From NCBI RefSeq assembly GCF_002286785.1, contig NZ_MUJY01000086.1, forward strand, positions 1 to 64,000: a stretch of DNA of 64,000 nt. The letters are read 5' to 3'. A program made the position numbers and the translations under genes. The notes beneath the pieces were generated by a model, which saw nothing but the letters and a program-made list of their open reading frames with translations, was not told where the DNA came from and did no database searches. The stretch comes from Pseudomonas sp. PIC25 (GTDB lineage: Bacteria > Pseudomonadota > Gammaproteobacteria > Pseudomonadales > Pseudomonadaceae). Shown piece by piece: positions 1 through 11,587 of this stretch (within the stretch, counting starts at the first letter, position 1; every line of letters starts with the position of its first letter).

Positions 1-17
1 CTGTTGGAGAGACATAA

Positions 18-51
18 AAAATCCGATGCCAGAGACCTGGCATCGGATTTT
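18..51. terminator. Bidirectional Rho-independent terminator
   Basis: A perfect 14-bp stem (18-31 with 38-51) has a 6-nt loop. On the minus strand it is followed by six T residues and on the plus strand by four T residues, so it can stop transcription in both directions. On the minus strand it lies downstream of the ammonium transporter gene. Confidence 0.85.
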
Positions 52-57
52 CGGGGA

Positions 58-118
58 AGCCCCGCCGGGGCTCAAATGCTTAAGTGAACAGCATTACGCC
101 ACCCGGCGGGCTTTTTTT
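58..118 (+). terminator. Branched plus-strand terminator
   Basis: AGCCCCGCCGGG (58-69) pairs with CCCGGCGGGCT (102-112) with one bulged base, and a run of seven T residues follows at 112-118. The loop contains a second small stem, AATGCT/AGCATT. It would end a plus-strand transcript that starts outside the window. Confidence 0.6.
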
Positions 119-234
119 CGCCAGCAGAGCTGGCTCCTACGAAAAACCAGCCCGTGTAGGGACGAGTTCCTTCCCCGAGGGTGGGGTTGGGCGAATAAAT
201 CCCCTATGCCCCGTAGAAGCCAGCTCTGCTGGTG
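119..234. repeat. Inverted REP pair (REPIN-like)
   Basis: CGCCAGCAGAGCTGGCTCC at about 119-137 faces its near reverse complement (GCCAGCTCTGCTGG core) at about 211-234. The same core recurs at 10880-10900, 41401-41422, 48716-48735, 60955-61019 and 63562-63584, always outside genes. The region between 119 and the transporter stop holds nothing else recognisable. Confidence 0.8.
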
Positions 235-277
235 ATATTCTATGTGGCCATTTGCGAGCAAAGCTCATCAACGACAC

Positions 278-1486
278 TCAATCGACGCTGACCGCACCAA
301 TCTTGTGCACGGACAGATCGGCCCCGTTGAACTCCTCCTCCTGGCTCAGGCGAAGCCCCACAACGGACTTGAGCACTCCATACACCAGCAAGCCACCGAG
401 GAAGGCCACCAGCACACCGAGCACGGTGCCGGCGAGCTGGCTGGCCAGGCTCACGCCGCCCAGGCCGCCGAGCGCCTGCTGGCCGAAGATGCCGCAGGCG
501 ATGCCGCCCCAGACACCGCACAGCCCATGCAGCGGCCAGACGCCGAGGACGTCGTCGATCTTCCACTTCACCTGGGTCGCGGTGAACGCCCAGACGAACA
601 GCGCACCGGCCAGCGCGCCGGTAGCCAGGGCCCCCACCGGGTGCATCAGGTCGGACCCGGCGCAGACCGCCACCAGCCCGGCCAGCGGGCCGTTGTGCAG
701 GAAGCCGGGGTCGTTGCGGCCGACCAGCAGGGCCGCCACGGTGCCGCCCACCATGGCCATCAACGAGTTGACCGCCACCAGCCCGCTGATGCCTTCCACG
801 GTCTGCGCGCTCATGACGTTGAAGCCGAACCAGCCGACGATGAGAATCCAAGAGCCCAGCGCGAGGAACGGAATGTTGGATGGGGCGAAGGCCACCAGAC
901 GGCCGTCGCGATAGCGGCCGTTGCGCCGTCCCAGCAACAGCACGGCAGCCAGTGCCAACCAGCCGCCCACCGCATGCACCACCACCGAACCGGCGAAATC
1001 ATGGAAGGCGGCACCGAAACGTGCCTCCAGCCATGCCTGCAACCCGAAGTTGCCGTTCCACACCATGCCTTCGAAGAAGGGATAGACGAACGCCACGATC
1101 AATGCGGTGGCGCACAGTTGCGGAGCAAATTTGGCGCGTTCGGCGATACCGCCGGATATGATCGCCGGGATCGCCGCGGCGAAGGTCAGCAGGAAGAAGA
1201 ACTTCACCAGACCGTAGCCATGGTCCGCGGTCAACGCCGCGGCCGGCTCCAGGAAGGTTACCCCGTAAGCGATCCAGTAGCCGATGAAGAAATAGGCCAG
1301 GGTGGAAACGGCGAAGTCGGAGAGGATTTTCGACAAGGCGTTGACCTGGTTCTTCAGGCGAACCGTGCCCACCTCGAGGAAGGCGAAACCGGCGTGCATC
1401 GCCAGCACCATCACGGCGCCGAGCAGGATGAACAAGGTGTTGGAACCGTGGATCAGGGTTTCCACGGCACTGCTGAGATTTTCCAT
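278..1486 (-). CDS. amt: Ammonium transporter (Amt/MEP family)
   Basis: This gene encodes a 402-residue inner-membrane ammonium channel. The protein is hydrophobic throughout, about 11 membrane segments, and keeps the two pore histidines in their family contexts, VVHAVGG near residue 170 and PLHGLCGVWGG near residue 310, plus the NGPLAGLVA and LMHPVGA signatures. It lacks the cleaved leader seen in E. coli AmtB and starts directly with a short extracellular helix. No glnK is adjacent, although glnK-amtB pairing is usual, so this is probably a second, solitary paralogue. The start ATG has a GGGGA sequence about ten bases upstream. A terminator lies downstream at 18-51. Substrate selectivity within the Amt family cannot be read from sequence. 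Confidence 0.93.
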   Translation of the reverse strand: MENLSSAVETLIHGSNTLFILLGAVMVLAMHAGFAFLEVGTVRLKNQVNALSKILSDFAVSTLAYFFIGYWIAYGVTFLEPAAALTADHGYGLVKFFFLLTFAAAIPAIISGGIAERAKFAPQLCATALIVAFVYPFFEGMVWNGNFGLQAWLEARFGAAFHDFAGSVVVHAVGGWLALAAVLLLGRRNGRYRDGRLVAFAPSNIPFLALGSWILIVGWFGFNVMSAQTVEGISGLVAVNSLMAMVGGTVAALLVGRNDPGFLHNGPLAGLVAVCAGSDLMHPVGALATGALAGALFVWAFTATQVKWKIDDVLGVWPLHGLCGVWGGIACGIFGQQALGGLGGVSLASQLAGTVLGVLVAFLGGLLVYGVLKSVVGLRLSQEEEFNGADLSVHKIGAVSVD

Positions 1487-1868
1487 CAGGTCTGTTTCCC
1501 CAGTCGAAAAGCACCAAAACAGCTCTCACCGATCCATAAACGCACCGATATAAGGCATTCAGGCTCCAGAGCCCGACCCTCATACGCCCTGCCATGGAGC
1601 ATTCCTTTCGGAAATTCACGAGCGTGACGCGCGAACTTCCCTTTGTTTTTCAGTGCTATGGCGAGAAATCAATAAGTTGCGGCGCTTTACGAAGCGCGCC
1701 TTTAAGGAGCACGAACGAGCGAAAGCGCACCAGACCGATGCAAGCGACATACCAAACCTGCCCCGAAACGCGACGGGGAACCTTGCGGCACGGCCGGGCT
1801 CGAAAAATTCAGTAGCCCTCGCCCTGCTACCCTTCGTGGAACATGAAAAAACCGACAGGAGATTCACC
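1487..1868. other. Divergent intergenic region, amt / elaB-like operon
   Basis: This 382-bp region must carry promoters for both flanking transcripts. I looked for a sigma-54 site in front of amt (GG-N10-GC) and found no acceptable match. No hairpin, repeat or RNA gene was recognised. Confidence 0.5.
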
Positions 1869-2252
1869 ATGACTCTGCAAAGCACTTCGACGCCTTCCCC
1901 GGATGGTCTCGGCCAAGGCCCGGTCGACGAGAAGGCCGTGCACAAGCGCAACCTGCACGCCGCCCAGGACGAACTGATGGCCGAGTTCCAGAACCTGATC
2001 GGCGATACCGAAAAACTGCTCAAGCACACCGCCAGCGTTGCCGGTTCCCAGGCCGAGGAACTGCGCGCGCGGATCAACGAGAACCTCACCCGCGCCCGGG
2101 CGATGATCAAGGACAGCGAAGCCAGCCTGCGCGACCAGGGCCGCGCCGCTGTCGAGGCCACCGAGGAGTACGTGCATAGCCATCCCTGGCAATCCATCGG
2201 CATCGCCGCCGGGGTCGGTTTCCTGCTCGGCCTGCTCGCCGGCCGCCGTTGA
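1869..2252 (+). CDS. ElaB/YqjD/DUF883 family membrane-anchored protein
   Basis: This encodes a 127-residue protein. It has a long charged amphipathic helical region (residues about 25-95) and one C-terminal hydrophobic segment (IGIAAGVGFLLGLLAG) ending in RR, the layout of ElaB/YqjD proteins. In E. coli these sit in the inner membrane by their C-terminus and bind ribosomes in stationary phase. The reading frame is open further upstream, but the ATG at 1869 has an AGGAG seven bases ahead and gives the normal family length. It leads a three-gene operon with the next two genes, matching yqjD-yqjE-yqjK order. Ribosome binding here is inferred from the family. Confidence 0.88.
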   Translation: MTLQSTSTPSPDGLGQGPVDEKAVHKRNLHAAQDELMAEFQNLIGDTEKLLKHTASVAGSQAEELRARINENLTRARAMIKDSEASLRDQGRAAVEATEEYVHSHPWQSIGIAAGVGFLLGLLAGRR

Positions 2253-2265
2253 TCGAGGAGCGCGA

Positions 2266-2652
2266 ATGGAATCCCTGCCACCACCCGCCGACGACGCGCC
2301 CAAGCCATCGCTGAAGAAGCTCGCCGGCGCGTTCGTCGGCTTGCTGCAAAGCCATCTGGAATTGCTCGGCATCGAGTTCCAGGAAGAGAAGGCACGCACC
2401 TTTCAGTTGTTCGTCTTCTCCGGGCTCAGTCTGATTTTTGGCCTGATGGTGATGCTGGGGCTGTCGGCGGCGGTGATCATCGCCTTCTGGGACAGCTACC
2501 GGCTGACGGCTACCCTCCTGCTATGCGCGTTCTACGGCATCGCCCTGCTGTTCTGCATCAGCAAGGCCGTCCACCTCGCACGCAAGGGTGAATCGCCGTT
2601 CCAGGCGACTGTCGAAGAACTCGCCCGCAACCGGGAGCAACTGTTGCCATGA
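2266..2652 (+). CDS. Phage holin family / YqjE-like membrane protein
   Basis: This 128-residue protein has two adjacent hydrophobic segments (about residues 45-68 and 78-100) separated by a short polar turn, and charged cytoplasmic ends. This is typical of the YqjE family, annotated as phage holin superfamily III although no lytic role is known. It starts 13 bases after the preceding gene and overlaps the next by four bases (ATGA), so the three are co-translated. Its function is unknown; it probably acts in the same membrane complex as its DUF883 neighbour. Confidence 0.82.
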   Translation: MESLPPPADDAPKPSLKKLAGAFVGLLQSHLELLGIEFQEEKARTFQLFVFSGLSLIFGLMVMLGLSAAVIIAFWDSYRLTATLLLCAFYGIALLFCISKAVHLARKGESPFQATVEELARNREQLLP

Positions 2653-2966
2653 GCACGCCCCTATCCAGTTCGGCCCGTCGCAGCATGCGTAAGGACCTGA
2701 TCCGCCTGCGCATGGAAATGCACCGTCAGCAGTTGCTCTATCACTCGCGCCCGCTGACCCATCCGCTCGAACAGATCGGCCGCTTCCTGCCCAGCCAGGG
2801 CGGCATGCTCAGTTCCAGCAAGACGCCCCTGGCCATCGGCGGCGCGCTGTTCCTGCTGCTGTTCGGCAAGCGCCTGGGCGCCTTCGGCAAGCTGGCGCGC
2901 ATTGGCCTGGCGGTGTACCCCATCGTCCGTCAGTTGAAGCGCCCCCGCCTCCCTGACAGGCACTGA
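2649..2966 (+). CDS. YqjK-like protein
   Basis: This 105-residue basic protein starts inside the stop codon of the preceding gene. The N-terminal part is rich in Arg and Met, and a hydrophobic stretch near residues 60-75 (GGALFLLLFGKRLG) could touch the membrane. By position and composition it is the third member of the yqjD-yqjE-yqjK-type operon. Molecular function is unknown. An imperfect hairpin at 2979-3008 follows it, without a clear T tract. Confidence 0.75.
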   Translation: MSTPLSSSARRSMRKDLIRLRMEMHRQQLLYHSRPLTHPLEQIGRFLPSQGGMLSSSKTPLAIGGALFLLLFGKRLGAFGKLARIGLAVYPIVRQLKRPRLPDRH

Positions 2967-3144
2967 TCCATGCCAGGGCACCGGATGCCGCGTTGCGGCA
3001 TTCCGGTGCATCCTTCCTCCGCTCCCACTGTTATGTACCCCGCTTGCAGCCTTTCTCCCCGCGCCAATTCCTTTCCTCGCCCGGCGCGCCATTAAATGGC
3101 CACATTCTTGCAGTTGGCCAGTACCTATCCGGCGAGTGAGCCCG

Positions 3145-4374
3145 ATGACCTGCCAACTGCCGAACGGCTTTCCGTTCCCACCGCTCAAGGACGCGTCCGT
3201 GACAGACGGGCAACCGATTGCGTGTTTCCAGCCTTTCATCGATACCGCCACCGGTTGCATCGCCGGCATCGAAGCGCTCGGCCGTCTGCGCCAGGAGGAC
3301 GGCGAACTGCGCTCCGTCGGTCCACTTTTCCTCGACCCGAAGAACTCCCCCGCCGCGCTGCGCCGGCTCGATCGGCTGATCCGCGAGGACGCCCTGCGGC
3401 GCTTGGCGGAGGCGCCCGACGATTGGTTCCTCAGCCTGAACATCTCGCCGCGCTGGATCAGCCGGCTGCGGCCGGGCCAGCCGCTGCCCAGCCTGAAGCA
3501 GTTGGAGCGCCAGGGCGTGCCCGCCGAACGCATCGTCTTCGAAATCACCGAATTCGGCGGCGCCAGCCACCGGCTGCCGGAGGTGGTGGCGCGCTACCGG
3601 GAAGCCGGCGCACGCATCGCCATCGACGATTTCGGTGCCGGCTATTCCCAGCTCGACCGCGTGCTGGCGTTGCAGCCGGACATCCTCAAGCTGGACATGC
3701 GCCTGTTCCAGGCCGCTGCGCGAGGCGGTCCCAGCGGCGAAGTAGTGAAGGCCCTGGCGATAATGGCGGAGAAAACCGGTTGCTGGATCATCGCCGAAGG
3801 TGTGGAGACCGAAGCCGAACTGCACTTCGCCCTGGAATGCGGTGCCCGTTACGTGCAGGGCTACCTGTTCGCCCGGGCCGAGCCGGAGTTCTTCCCGGCC
3901 GGTGCCTTCGTCGAGCGCTTCGCCCAGTTGCGCGACCGCTATGTCCACGACAAGCTGGCCGAGCGGGCCCGCGGCATCGCGCTGCGCCAGCAACTGCTCG
4001 AACTCATGGGCATCCTCAAACCCTGGGCGGAAGCCGGCGCGGCGCCCGGGCAACTGCCGTCGCTGCAGCGCTACCCGTGGCTGCTGCGTCTCTACCAGTG
4101 CGACCGCCAGGGCACCCAGGTCAGCCCCAACCTGGAGCGGCACCAGGGGCAATGGCGGGAAGATGCCCGCTACCTCGGCCATAATTGGTCGTGGCGACCG
4201 TACTTCTACCAGTTGCTCGCCGAGGGCTGGGAAGAGCGCCGGCTGTCCGTCTCCGGGACCTACCGCGACGCCACCACCAACCAGTATTGCCTCACGGCCG
4301 GGCAATTCGTCGACAACGGTCGCCGGTTGCTATTGGTGGATGTGGATGCGGCGAGCTTCCAGGCAAAGGTTTAA
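3145..4374 (+). CDS. EAL-domain cyclic-di-GMP phosphodiesterase with C-terminal sensor-like domain
   Basis: Residues about 15-260 form an EAL domain. It retains EALGR, the LNIS asparagine, the FEITEF glutamate, DDFGAGYS, the DILKLD lysine, AEGVET and the QGYLF glutamine, so c-di-GMP hydrolysis to pGpG is expected. No transmembrane segment is seen and the enzyme should be cytoplasmic. The last 140 residues form a second domain containing [11 protein letters not shown] and a run resembling half of a Cache/PDC sensor fold, unusual on the C-terminal side of EAL. Start choice is uncertain: ATG 3145 is given, GTG 3136 is just upstream, and GTG 3199 has the best ribosome-binding sequence (AAGGA seven bases ahead). 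The 3' end overlaps the convergent next gene by four bases. Confidence 0.87.
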   Translation: MTCQLPNGFPFPPLKDASVTDGQPIACFQPFIDTATGCIAGIEALGRLRQEDGELRSVGPLFLDPKNSPAALRRLDRLIREDALRRLAEAPDDWFLSLNISPRWISRLRPGQPLPSLKQLERQGVPAERIVFEITEFGGASHRLPEVVARYREAGARIAIDDFGAGYSQLDRVLALQPDILKLDMRLFQAAARGGPSGEVVKALAIMAEKTGCWIIAEGVETEAELHFALECGARYVQGYLFARAEPEFFPAGAFVERFAQLRDRYVHDKLAERARGIALRQQLLELMGILKPWAEAGAAPGQLPSLQRYPWLLRLYQCDRQGTQVSPNLERHQGQWREDARYLGHNWSWRPYFYQLLAEGWEERRLSVSGTYRDATTNQYCLTAGQFVDNGRRLLLVDVDAASFQAKV

Positions 4375-4760
4375 TCGGCGCCCACCCAGGCGCCTATCCA
4401 ACGCACCAACAGCCACGTCAGCAGCAGCCAGATCAGCAGGATGAACGCCGCCGCCCCGTAGCTGACCGGCTTGCCCGCCGCTTGTTGCGCCTGCTCGCGG
4501 GCGCTGTTCAAAACCTCCGGCGGGGTCAACTTCACCACCAGGGCCAAGCCCAGGGGAATCAGCAACAGGTCGTCCAGGTAGCCGATCACCGGAATGAAAT
4601 CGGGGATCAGGTCGATCGGGCTCAGCGCATAGGCCGCCACCAGCAGCGCCAGCAGCCGCACGAGAAGCGGCGTGCGCGGATCGCGCGCAGCGAAGTACAC
4701 CGTCAGGGTGTGCTGCTTGAGTTGCCGTGCGCGGTGTCTAAGCGAATCCAGCCAGCCCAT
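4371..4760 (-). CDS. DUF1232 (YkvA-like) membrane protein
   Basis: This 129-residue protein carries the DUF1232 signature [20 protein letters not shown] (residues about 44-63), followed by hydrophobic segments at about 60-80 and 105-125. Proteins of this family are small inner-membrane proteins of unknown function. The frame is open upstream to 4949, but the upstream part is low-complexity and overlaps the dgt leader. The internal Met at 4760 gives the usual MGW start. It is convergent with the EAL gene and divergent from dgt. Confidence 0.85.
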   Translation of the reverse strand: MGWLDSLRHRARQLKQHTLTVYFAARDPRTPLLVRLLALLVAAYALSPIDLIPDFIPVIGYLDDLLLIPLGLALVVKLTPPEVLNSAREQAQQAAGKPVSYGAAAFILLIWLLLTWLLVRWIGAWVGAD

Positions 4761-4975
4761 GTTCGAAGCCCCGGTCGTAATGGCGAGCCAGGATGCTCCG
4801 CCGTCCCGGCGAGGAAGGCAATCGGAACGCAAGATCAGGTGAAAAATCCCCTGCCGCGCTGTCGAAACCGGTACGCGCCCGGCAAAACCCGCTCCGGCGC
4901 CCGTTCCGGCCCTTGCGGCCAGCGGTACGAACCCTGAAGCTACGGGCATTGGCTATCGAATGGCGAGGACTGGCC

Positions 4976-6307
4976 TTGGACTGGCAAACCCTGTTGACCC
5001 GCGAACGTCTCGGCAAACCGGTGCACAGCACTGATGAACTCGGCCGCAGCCCCTTCCACAAGGACCACGACCGCATCATCTTCTCCGGCGCCTTCCGCCG
5101 CCTGGGGCGCAAGACCCAGGTCCACCCGGTGTCCAGCAACGATCACATCCATACCCGCCTGACCCATTCGCTGGAAGTGAGCTGCGTCGGCCGCTCGCTC
5201 GGCATGCGGGTCGGCGAGGTCCTGCGCGACGACCTGCCGGACTGGTGCGCGCCCTCCGACCTGGGCATGATCGTGCAGTCCGCCTGCCTCGCCCACGACA
5301 TCGGCAACCCGCCGTTCGGTCATTCCGGAGAAGACGCCATCCGTCACTGGTTCCAGCAGGCCGAAAGACGCGGCTGGCTCGACGGCATGAGCGAGCCGGA
5401 GCGCGCCGACTTCCTCAACTTCGAGGGCAACGCCCAAGGCTTTCGCGTGCTGACCCAGCTGGAATACCACCAGTTCGACGGCGGCACCCGGCTCACCTAC
5501 GCCACCCTCGGCGCCTACCTGAAATACCCCTGGACGGCGCGCCACGCCGAGGCCCTGGGCTACAAGAAGCACAAGTTCGGCTGCTACCAGAGCGAACTGC
5601 CGCTGCTGGAGCAAATCGCCGCCAAGCTGGGCCTGCCGCTGCTCGAAGAACAGCGCTGGGCGCGGCACCCGCTGGTCTACCTGATGGAAGCAGCGGACGA
5701 CATCTGCTACGGCCTGATCGACCTCGAAGACGGCTTGGAGATGGACCTGCTCGACTACGCCGAAGTGGAAGCCCTGCTGCTCGGCCTGGTCGGCGACGAC
5801 CTGCCGGAAACCTACCGCCAGCTCGGCCCGCGCGACTCGCGCCGGCGCAAACTGGCGATCCTGCGCGGCAAGGCCATCGAACACCTGACCAACGCCGCCG
5901 CACGCGCCTTCGTCGAACAGCAGGACGCGCTGCTCGCCGGCCGCCTGCAAGGCGATCTGGTGGAGCACATGCACGGGCCGGCCAAGCGCTGCGTACTACA
6001 CGCCAAGACCATCGCCCGCGAAAAGATCTTCCAGGACAAGCGCAAGACGCTGCACGAAATCGGCGCCTACACGACCCTGGAAATCCTCCTCAACGCCTTC
6101 TGCGGCGCGGCCCTGGAACAGCATGGCGGGCGCCCCCTGTCATTCAAGAACCGGCGCATCCTCGATCTGCTCGGCAACAATGCGCCGGACCCGCACTGGC
6201 CGCTGTACCGCTCCTTCCTGCGCATGATCGATTTCATCGCCGGGATGACCGACAGCTACGCCACCGAGATGGCGCGGGAAATGACCGGGCGCTCGAGCCC
6301 GGTCTGA
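4976..6307 (+). CDS. dgt: dGTPase-like deoxyguanosinetriphosphate triphosphohydrolase
   Basis: This encodes a 443-residue HD-superfamily hydrolase of the clade-2 dGTPase-like proteins, which split dNTPs (dGTP in the best-known members) to nucleoside and triphosphate. The metal-binding HD motif is visible in [10 protein letters not shown] and [16 protein letters not shown], and [17 protein letters not shown] is the usual N-terminal block. The start is a TTG at 4976: it has AGGA six bases upstream and yields [13 protein letters not shown], the expected family N-terminus, while earlier in-frame codons encode unrelated Arg-rich sequence. The upstream 215 bases to the divergent DUF1232 gene should hold its promoter. 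Confidence 0.9.
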   Translation: MDWQTLLTRERLGKPVHSTDELGRSPFHKDHDRIIFSGAFRRLGRKTQVHPVSSNDHIHTRLTHSLEVSCVGRSLGMRVGEVLRDDLPDWCAPSDLGMIVQSACLAHDIGNPPFGHSGEDAIRHWFQQAERRGWLDGMSEPERADFLNFEGNAQGFRVLTQLEYHQFDGGTRLTYATLGAYLKYPWTARHAEALGYKKHKFGCYQSELPLLEQIAAKLGLPLLEEQRWARHPLVYLMEAADDICYGLIDLEDGLEMDLLDYAEVEALLLGLVGDDLPETYRQLGPRDSRRRKLAILRGKAIEHLTNAAARAFVEQQDALLAGRLQGDLVEHMHGPAKRCVLHAKTIAREKIFQDKRKTLHEIGAYTTLEILLNAFCGAALEQHGGRPLSFKNRRILDLLGNNAPDPHWPLYRSFLRMIDFIAGMTDSYATEMAREMTGRSSPV

Positions 6308-6618
6308 AGCCGGATGGCCGCGAGCGTCGGAAAAAACCAACGAAGCGGCGCCCACGGAGGGTTCGCTTCGCTGCCGAACGGCTATTTTTAGTACGTGATC
6401 CAACCTCACCCGTCGGGCGGTAAGGATCGAATGTGAGATGCGGCCTTTGCCGAATGGGGACTTTCGAACAGGATGCGAAGCCGGCCTTCCGTGGAATGGC
6501 CGCCTGCGGGCGTGCCTGGAAGAGAGTGCAAGGAGTGACGACACGATGACCACATCCGGGCGACAGCGGAGTTGCCCCCTGACGAACGCCGTCCGCAACC
6601 GGCGGAGCCGCATCTGAG
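6308..6618. other. Intergenic region downstream of dgt
   Basis: These 311 bases between dgt and the FUSC-like gene contain no convincing terminator, repeat, RNA gene or short ORF. The ribosome-binding sequence in front of 6619 is weak. Confidence 0.5.
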
Positions 6619-7722
6619 ATGCGTCGGCTGATACGACAGAGCCTGCACTGGCGTCCGGTGACGCCTGCCTGGGGGCCGGCGATGGTGGCTGGCCTCGGCT
6701 GCGCCCTGCCGTTGCTGCTCGGCCTGTTCAGCGCCCATTCGGGTTTCCTCTGGGCCTCGGTCGGCGCCTTCCAGGCCGCCCAGACCAACCCCCTGCACCG
6801 CTTCGGCATGCTGCGCATGCTGCTGCTCATCGGCCTCGGCGCCTGTAGCGCGGGACTGGGCTTCTGGGCCGCCATCCATCCGCTTATCAGCCTGGGCTTG
6901 TTCGCCGCCTTCGGCCTGCTCCTGGCCTGGCTGCAGCGCTTCGGCAACGAAGCCGGCAAGCTGGGTATCGGCCTGGCCGTCTGTCTTTGCCTGGGACAGG
7001 GCCAGTACGGCCTGGGCAACCTCAACAACCCCTATGCGGTGGCCGCGCTGTTCACCCTCGGCGGGCTCTGGGTGATGCTGCTCGCCTTCGGTCTGCGTGG
7101 CCTGCACGGCCTGCGCATGTGGCCGTACATGCCGCGCCTGATGGCCCTGCTGCGCGTCCTGCGGCGCCACGCCCGACGCCTGCCACGCATCCAGTGGCGG
7201 CTGCATGCGCTGAACTGCACCCTGGCCGGCGCGCTGGCCGGGCTGATCGTCGAACTCGCCGACCTGCCGCGTGGCTATTGGCTGACCCTGACGGTGTTCA
7301 GCACACTGCAACTGGAGTTCCAGCACAGCCTGGTGCGGGCGGTGCAATCCAGCTTCGCCAGCCTGTGTGCAGCCGGCCTGCTGATCTTCATCGGCCACAG
7401 CTTGCAGAACCCGCCGATGATCGTGGCCAGCATGCTGCCGCTGATCGTTCTGAGCCGGGCGTTCCAGGTCAATCATTACGGCCTTTTCGTGATGCAGAAC
7501 ACCTTCTGTTTCGTGCTGCTGGCCGAAAGCCTGTCCCAGGACTGGCACCTGCCCGAGCAGCGCATCGTCAACACCCTGCTCGGTGCCGGGGTCGCCCTCG
7601 GCGTCGCCCTGCTGATCCATGCCGCGCGCCTGCGCCTGGCCAAGCGGAGCGCCCCGCAGGCCAGCGAGGCAAACGCCGGCCCCACCCTGCACGAGCTGGA
7701 CCAGCCCTCCCGCACCCGGTGA
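6619..7722 (+). CDS. FUSC-like inner-membrane protein
   Basis: This 367-residue protein has two blocks of closely spaced hydrophobic segments (residues about 20-160 and 200-345), each with three to six membrane spans. They are separated by a basic region (RRHARRLPRIQWR). This duplicated layout and the GYWLTLTVF motif followed by Q and H match the FUSC superfamily (YccS, AaeB, fusaric-acid resistance), whose members export aromatic acids or other small molecules. The large cytoplasmic domain of full-length YccS/AaeB is absent, and no MFP or OMF partner lies nearby, so the substrate is unknown. Family assignment is fair; function is only inferred. Confidence 0.72.
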   Translation: MRRLIRQSLHWRPVTPAWGPAMVAGLGCALPLLLGLFSAHSGFLWASVGAFQAAQTNPLHRFGMLRMLLLIGLGACSAGLGFWAAIHPLISLGLFAAFGLLLAWLQRFGNEAGKLGIGLAVCLCLGQGQYGLGNLNNPYAVAALFTLGGLWVMLLAFGLRGLHGLRMWPYMPRLMALLRVLRRHARRLPRIQWRLHALNCTLAGALAGLIVELADLPRGYWLTLTVFSTLQLEFQHSLVRAVQSSFASLCAAGLLIFIGHSLQNPPMIVASMLPLIVLSRAFQVNHYGLFVMQNTFCFVLLAESLSQDWHLPEQRIVNTLLGAGVALGVALLIHAARLRLAKRSAPQASEANAGPTLHELDQPSRTR

Positions 7723-7813
7723 AACACTTCACATTTGTTCCGTGGTATTGAGCACATCGGAAAAGCCTTCACTATTCTTGGGGGCACCCCCGCATTGCCA
7801 AGGAGTGCCAGCA

Positions 7814-10813
<3,000 letters not shown>

Positions 10814-10828
10814 GCCGACGACATCGGG

Positions 10829-10980
10829 CCGGGCGAATGAATTCGCCCCTGCACAGGCTGGCTTTTCGTAGGAGCCCAGCTCTGCTGGCGAGATTTCCAC
10901 GTAGCCATTCGCGAGCAGAGCCCGCTCTTGCAAATCGTCGTCGCAGCGGACTCGTAGGGCGAATTCGTTCGCCCAACGAA
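10829..10980. repeat. REP cluster
   Basis: Four REP-type units lie in series: GGGCGAATGAATTCGCCCC (10829-10847), GTAGGAGCCCAGCTCTGCTGG (about 10869-10889), a CATTCGCGAGCAGAGC unit (about 10907-10922) and TAGGGCGAATTCGTTCGCCC (about 10956-10975). Each is a short palindrome, and copies recur elsewhere in this window. The cluster sits between convergent genes. Confidence 0.8.
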
Positions 10981-11032
10981 ACCCCACCGAACGACACCGC
11001 TCCCACCAAACGACGGAAGCGGCAGCCCGGAC

Positions 11033-11377
11033 TCACGCCGGCTTGTTGATCGGATTTTCCGGGTACCACACATCCATCAGCGGGCTGACGGTGAAATCGG
11101 CCAATTCGCTGCGGCCCTTCAGCCAGGCCTCGACCTGGCCCCGCTGCTCTTCGCTGACCGAGCCACGCTTGCCCAGGCAGACGAAACCATAGTCTTCGCC
11201 GCCGACATAGCCCAGCCCATTGCCTTCGATGGCTTGGCGCAGGAACGCCTCGAGGAAAGCCTCCAGGTCGGCGGGCGCCATCCCGTCCTTGTAATTCAGG
11301 GTCAACTCGAAACCCAGTTCCTGGAATTCGTCGACACAGAGCTTCTTGCGCAGGCGGCGGGAGCGGTTGGTGGCCAT
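11033..11377 (-). CDS. yggL: YggL family 50S ribosome-binding protein
   Basis: This 114-residue protein has the conserved start MATNRSRRLRKKL and the GFELTLNY, YVGGEDYGFVCL and PLMDVWYP blocks of the YggL/DUF469 family. Family members associate with the large ribosomal subunit; biochemical function is unclear. The ATG at 11377 is preceded by AGAGGATA on the minus strand, a good ribosome-binding site, whereas the frame's earlier Met at 11410 has none. It is divergent from dacB. Confidence 0.88.
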   Translation of the reverse strand: MATNRSRRLRKKLCVDEFQELGFELTLNYKDGMAPADLEAFLEAFLRQAIEGNGLGYVGGEDYGFVCLGKRGSVSEEQRGQVEAWLKGRSELADFTVSPLMDVWYPENPINKPA

Positions 11378-11587
11378 GGGGCTATCCTCTAGATGATGAA
11401 CGCGCGGCACTCTAGCAGGTTGACCGGCGAGACGCCCGTTTCTTCGTCCGGTATCGAGGTTACGCCGGTCGCAGAGCGGTCCCGCCGCCCTTGCGCTTGA
11501 GGCATAATGCTGCGCATTTCCCGAACCCTAGTGGGAACTCCTGATGCCTGCTGTTCTGTTTTACCCTCGCCTGGAGGGTGTCTGCCC

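Noticed and set aside
1487-1620. A sigma-54 promoter for the ammonium transporter
   Set aside because: TGGCA-like sequences occur on the minus strand, but none has GC ten bases after GG.
10829-10980. CRISPR-like spaced repeats
   Set aside because: Units are palindromic, differ in orientation and spacing and match REP elements; there are no regular spacers and no cas genes.
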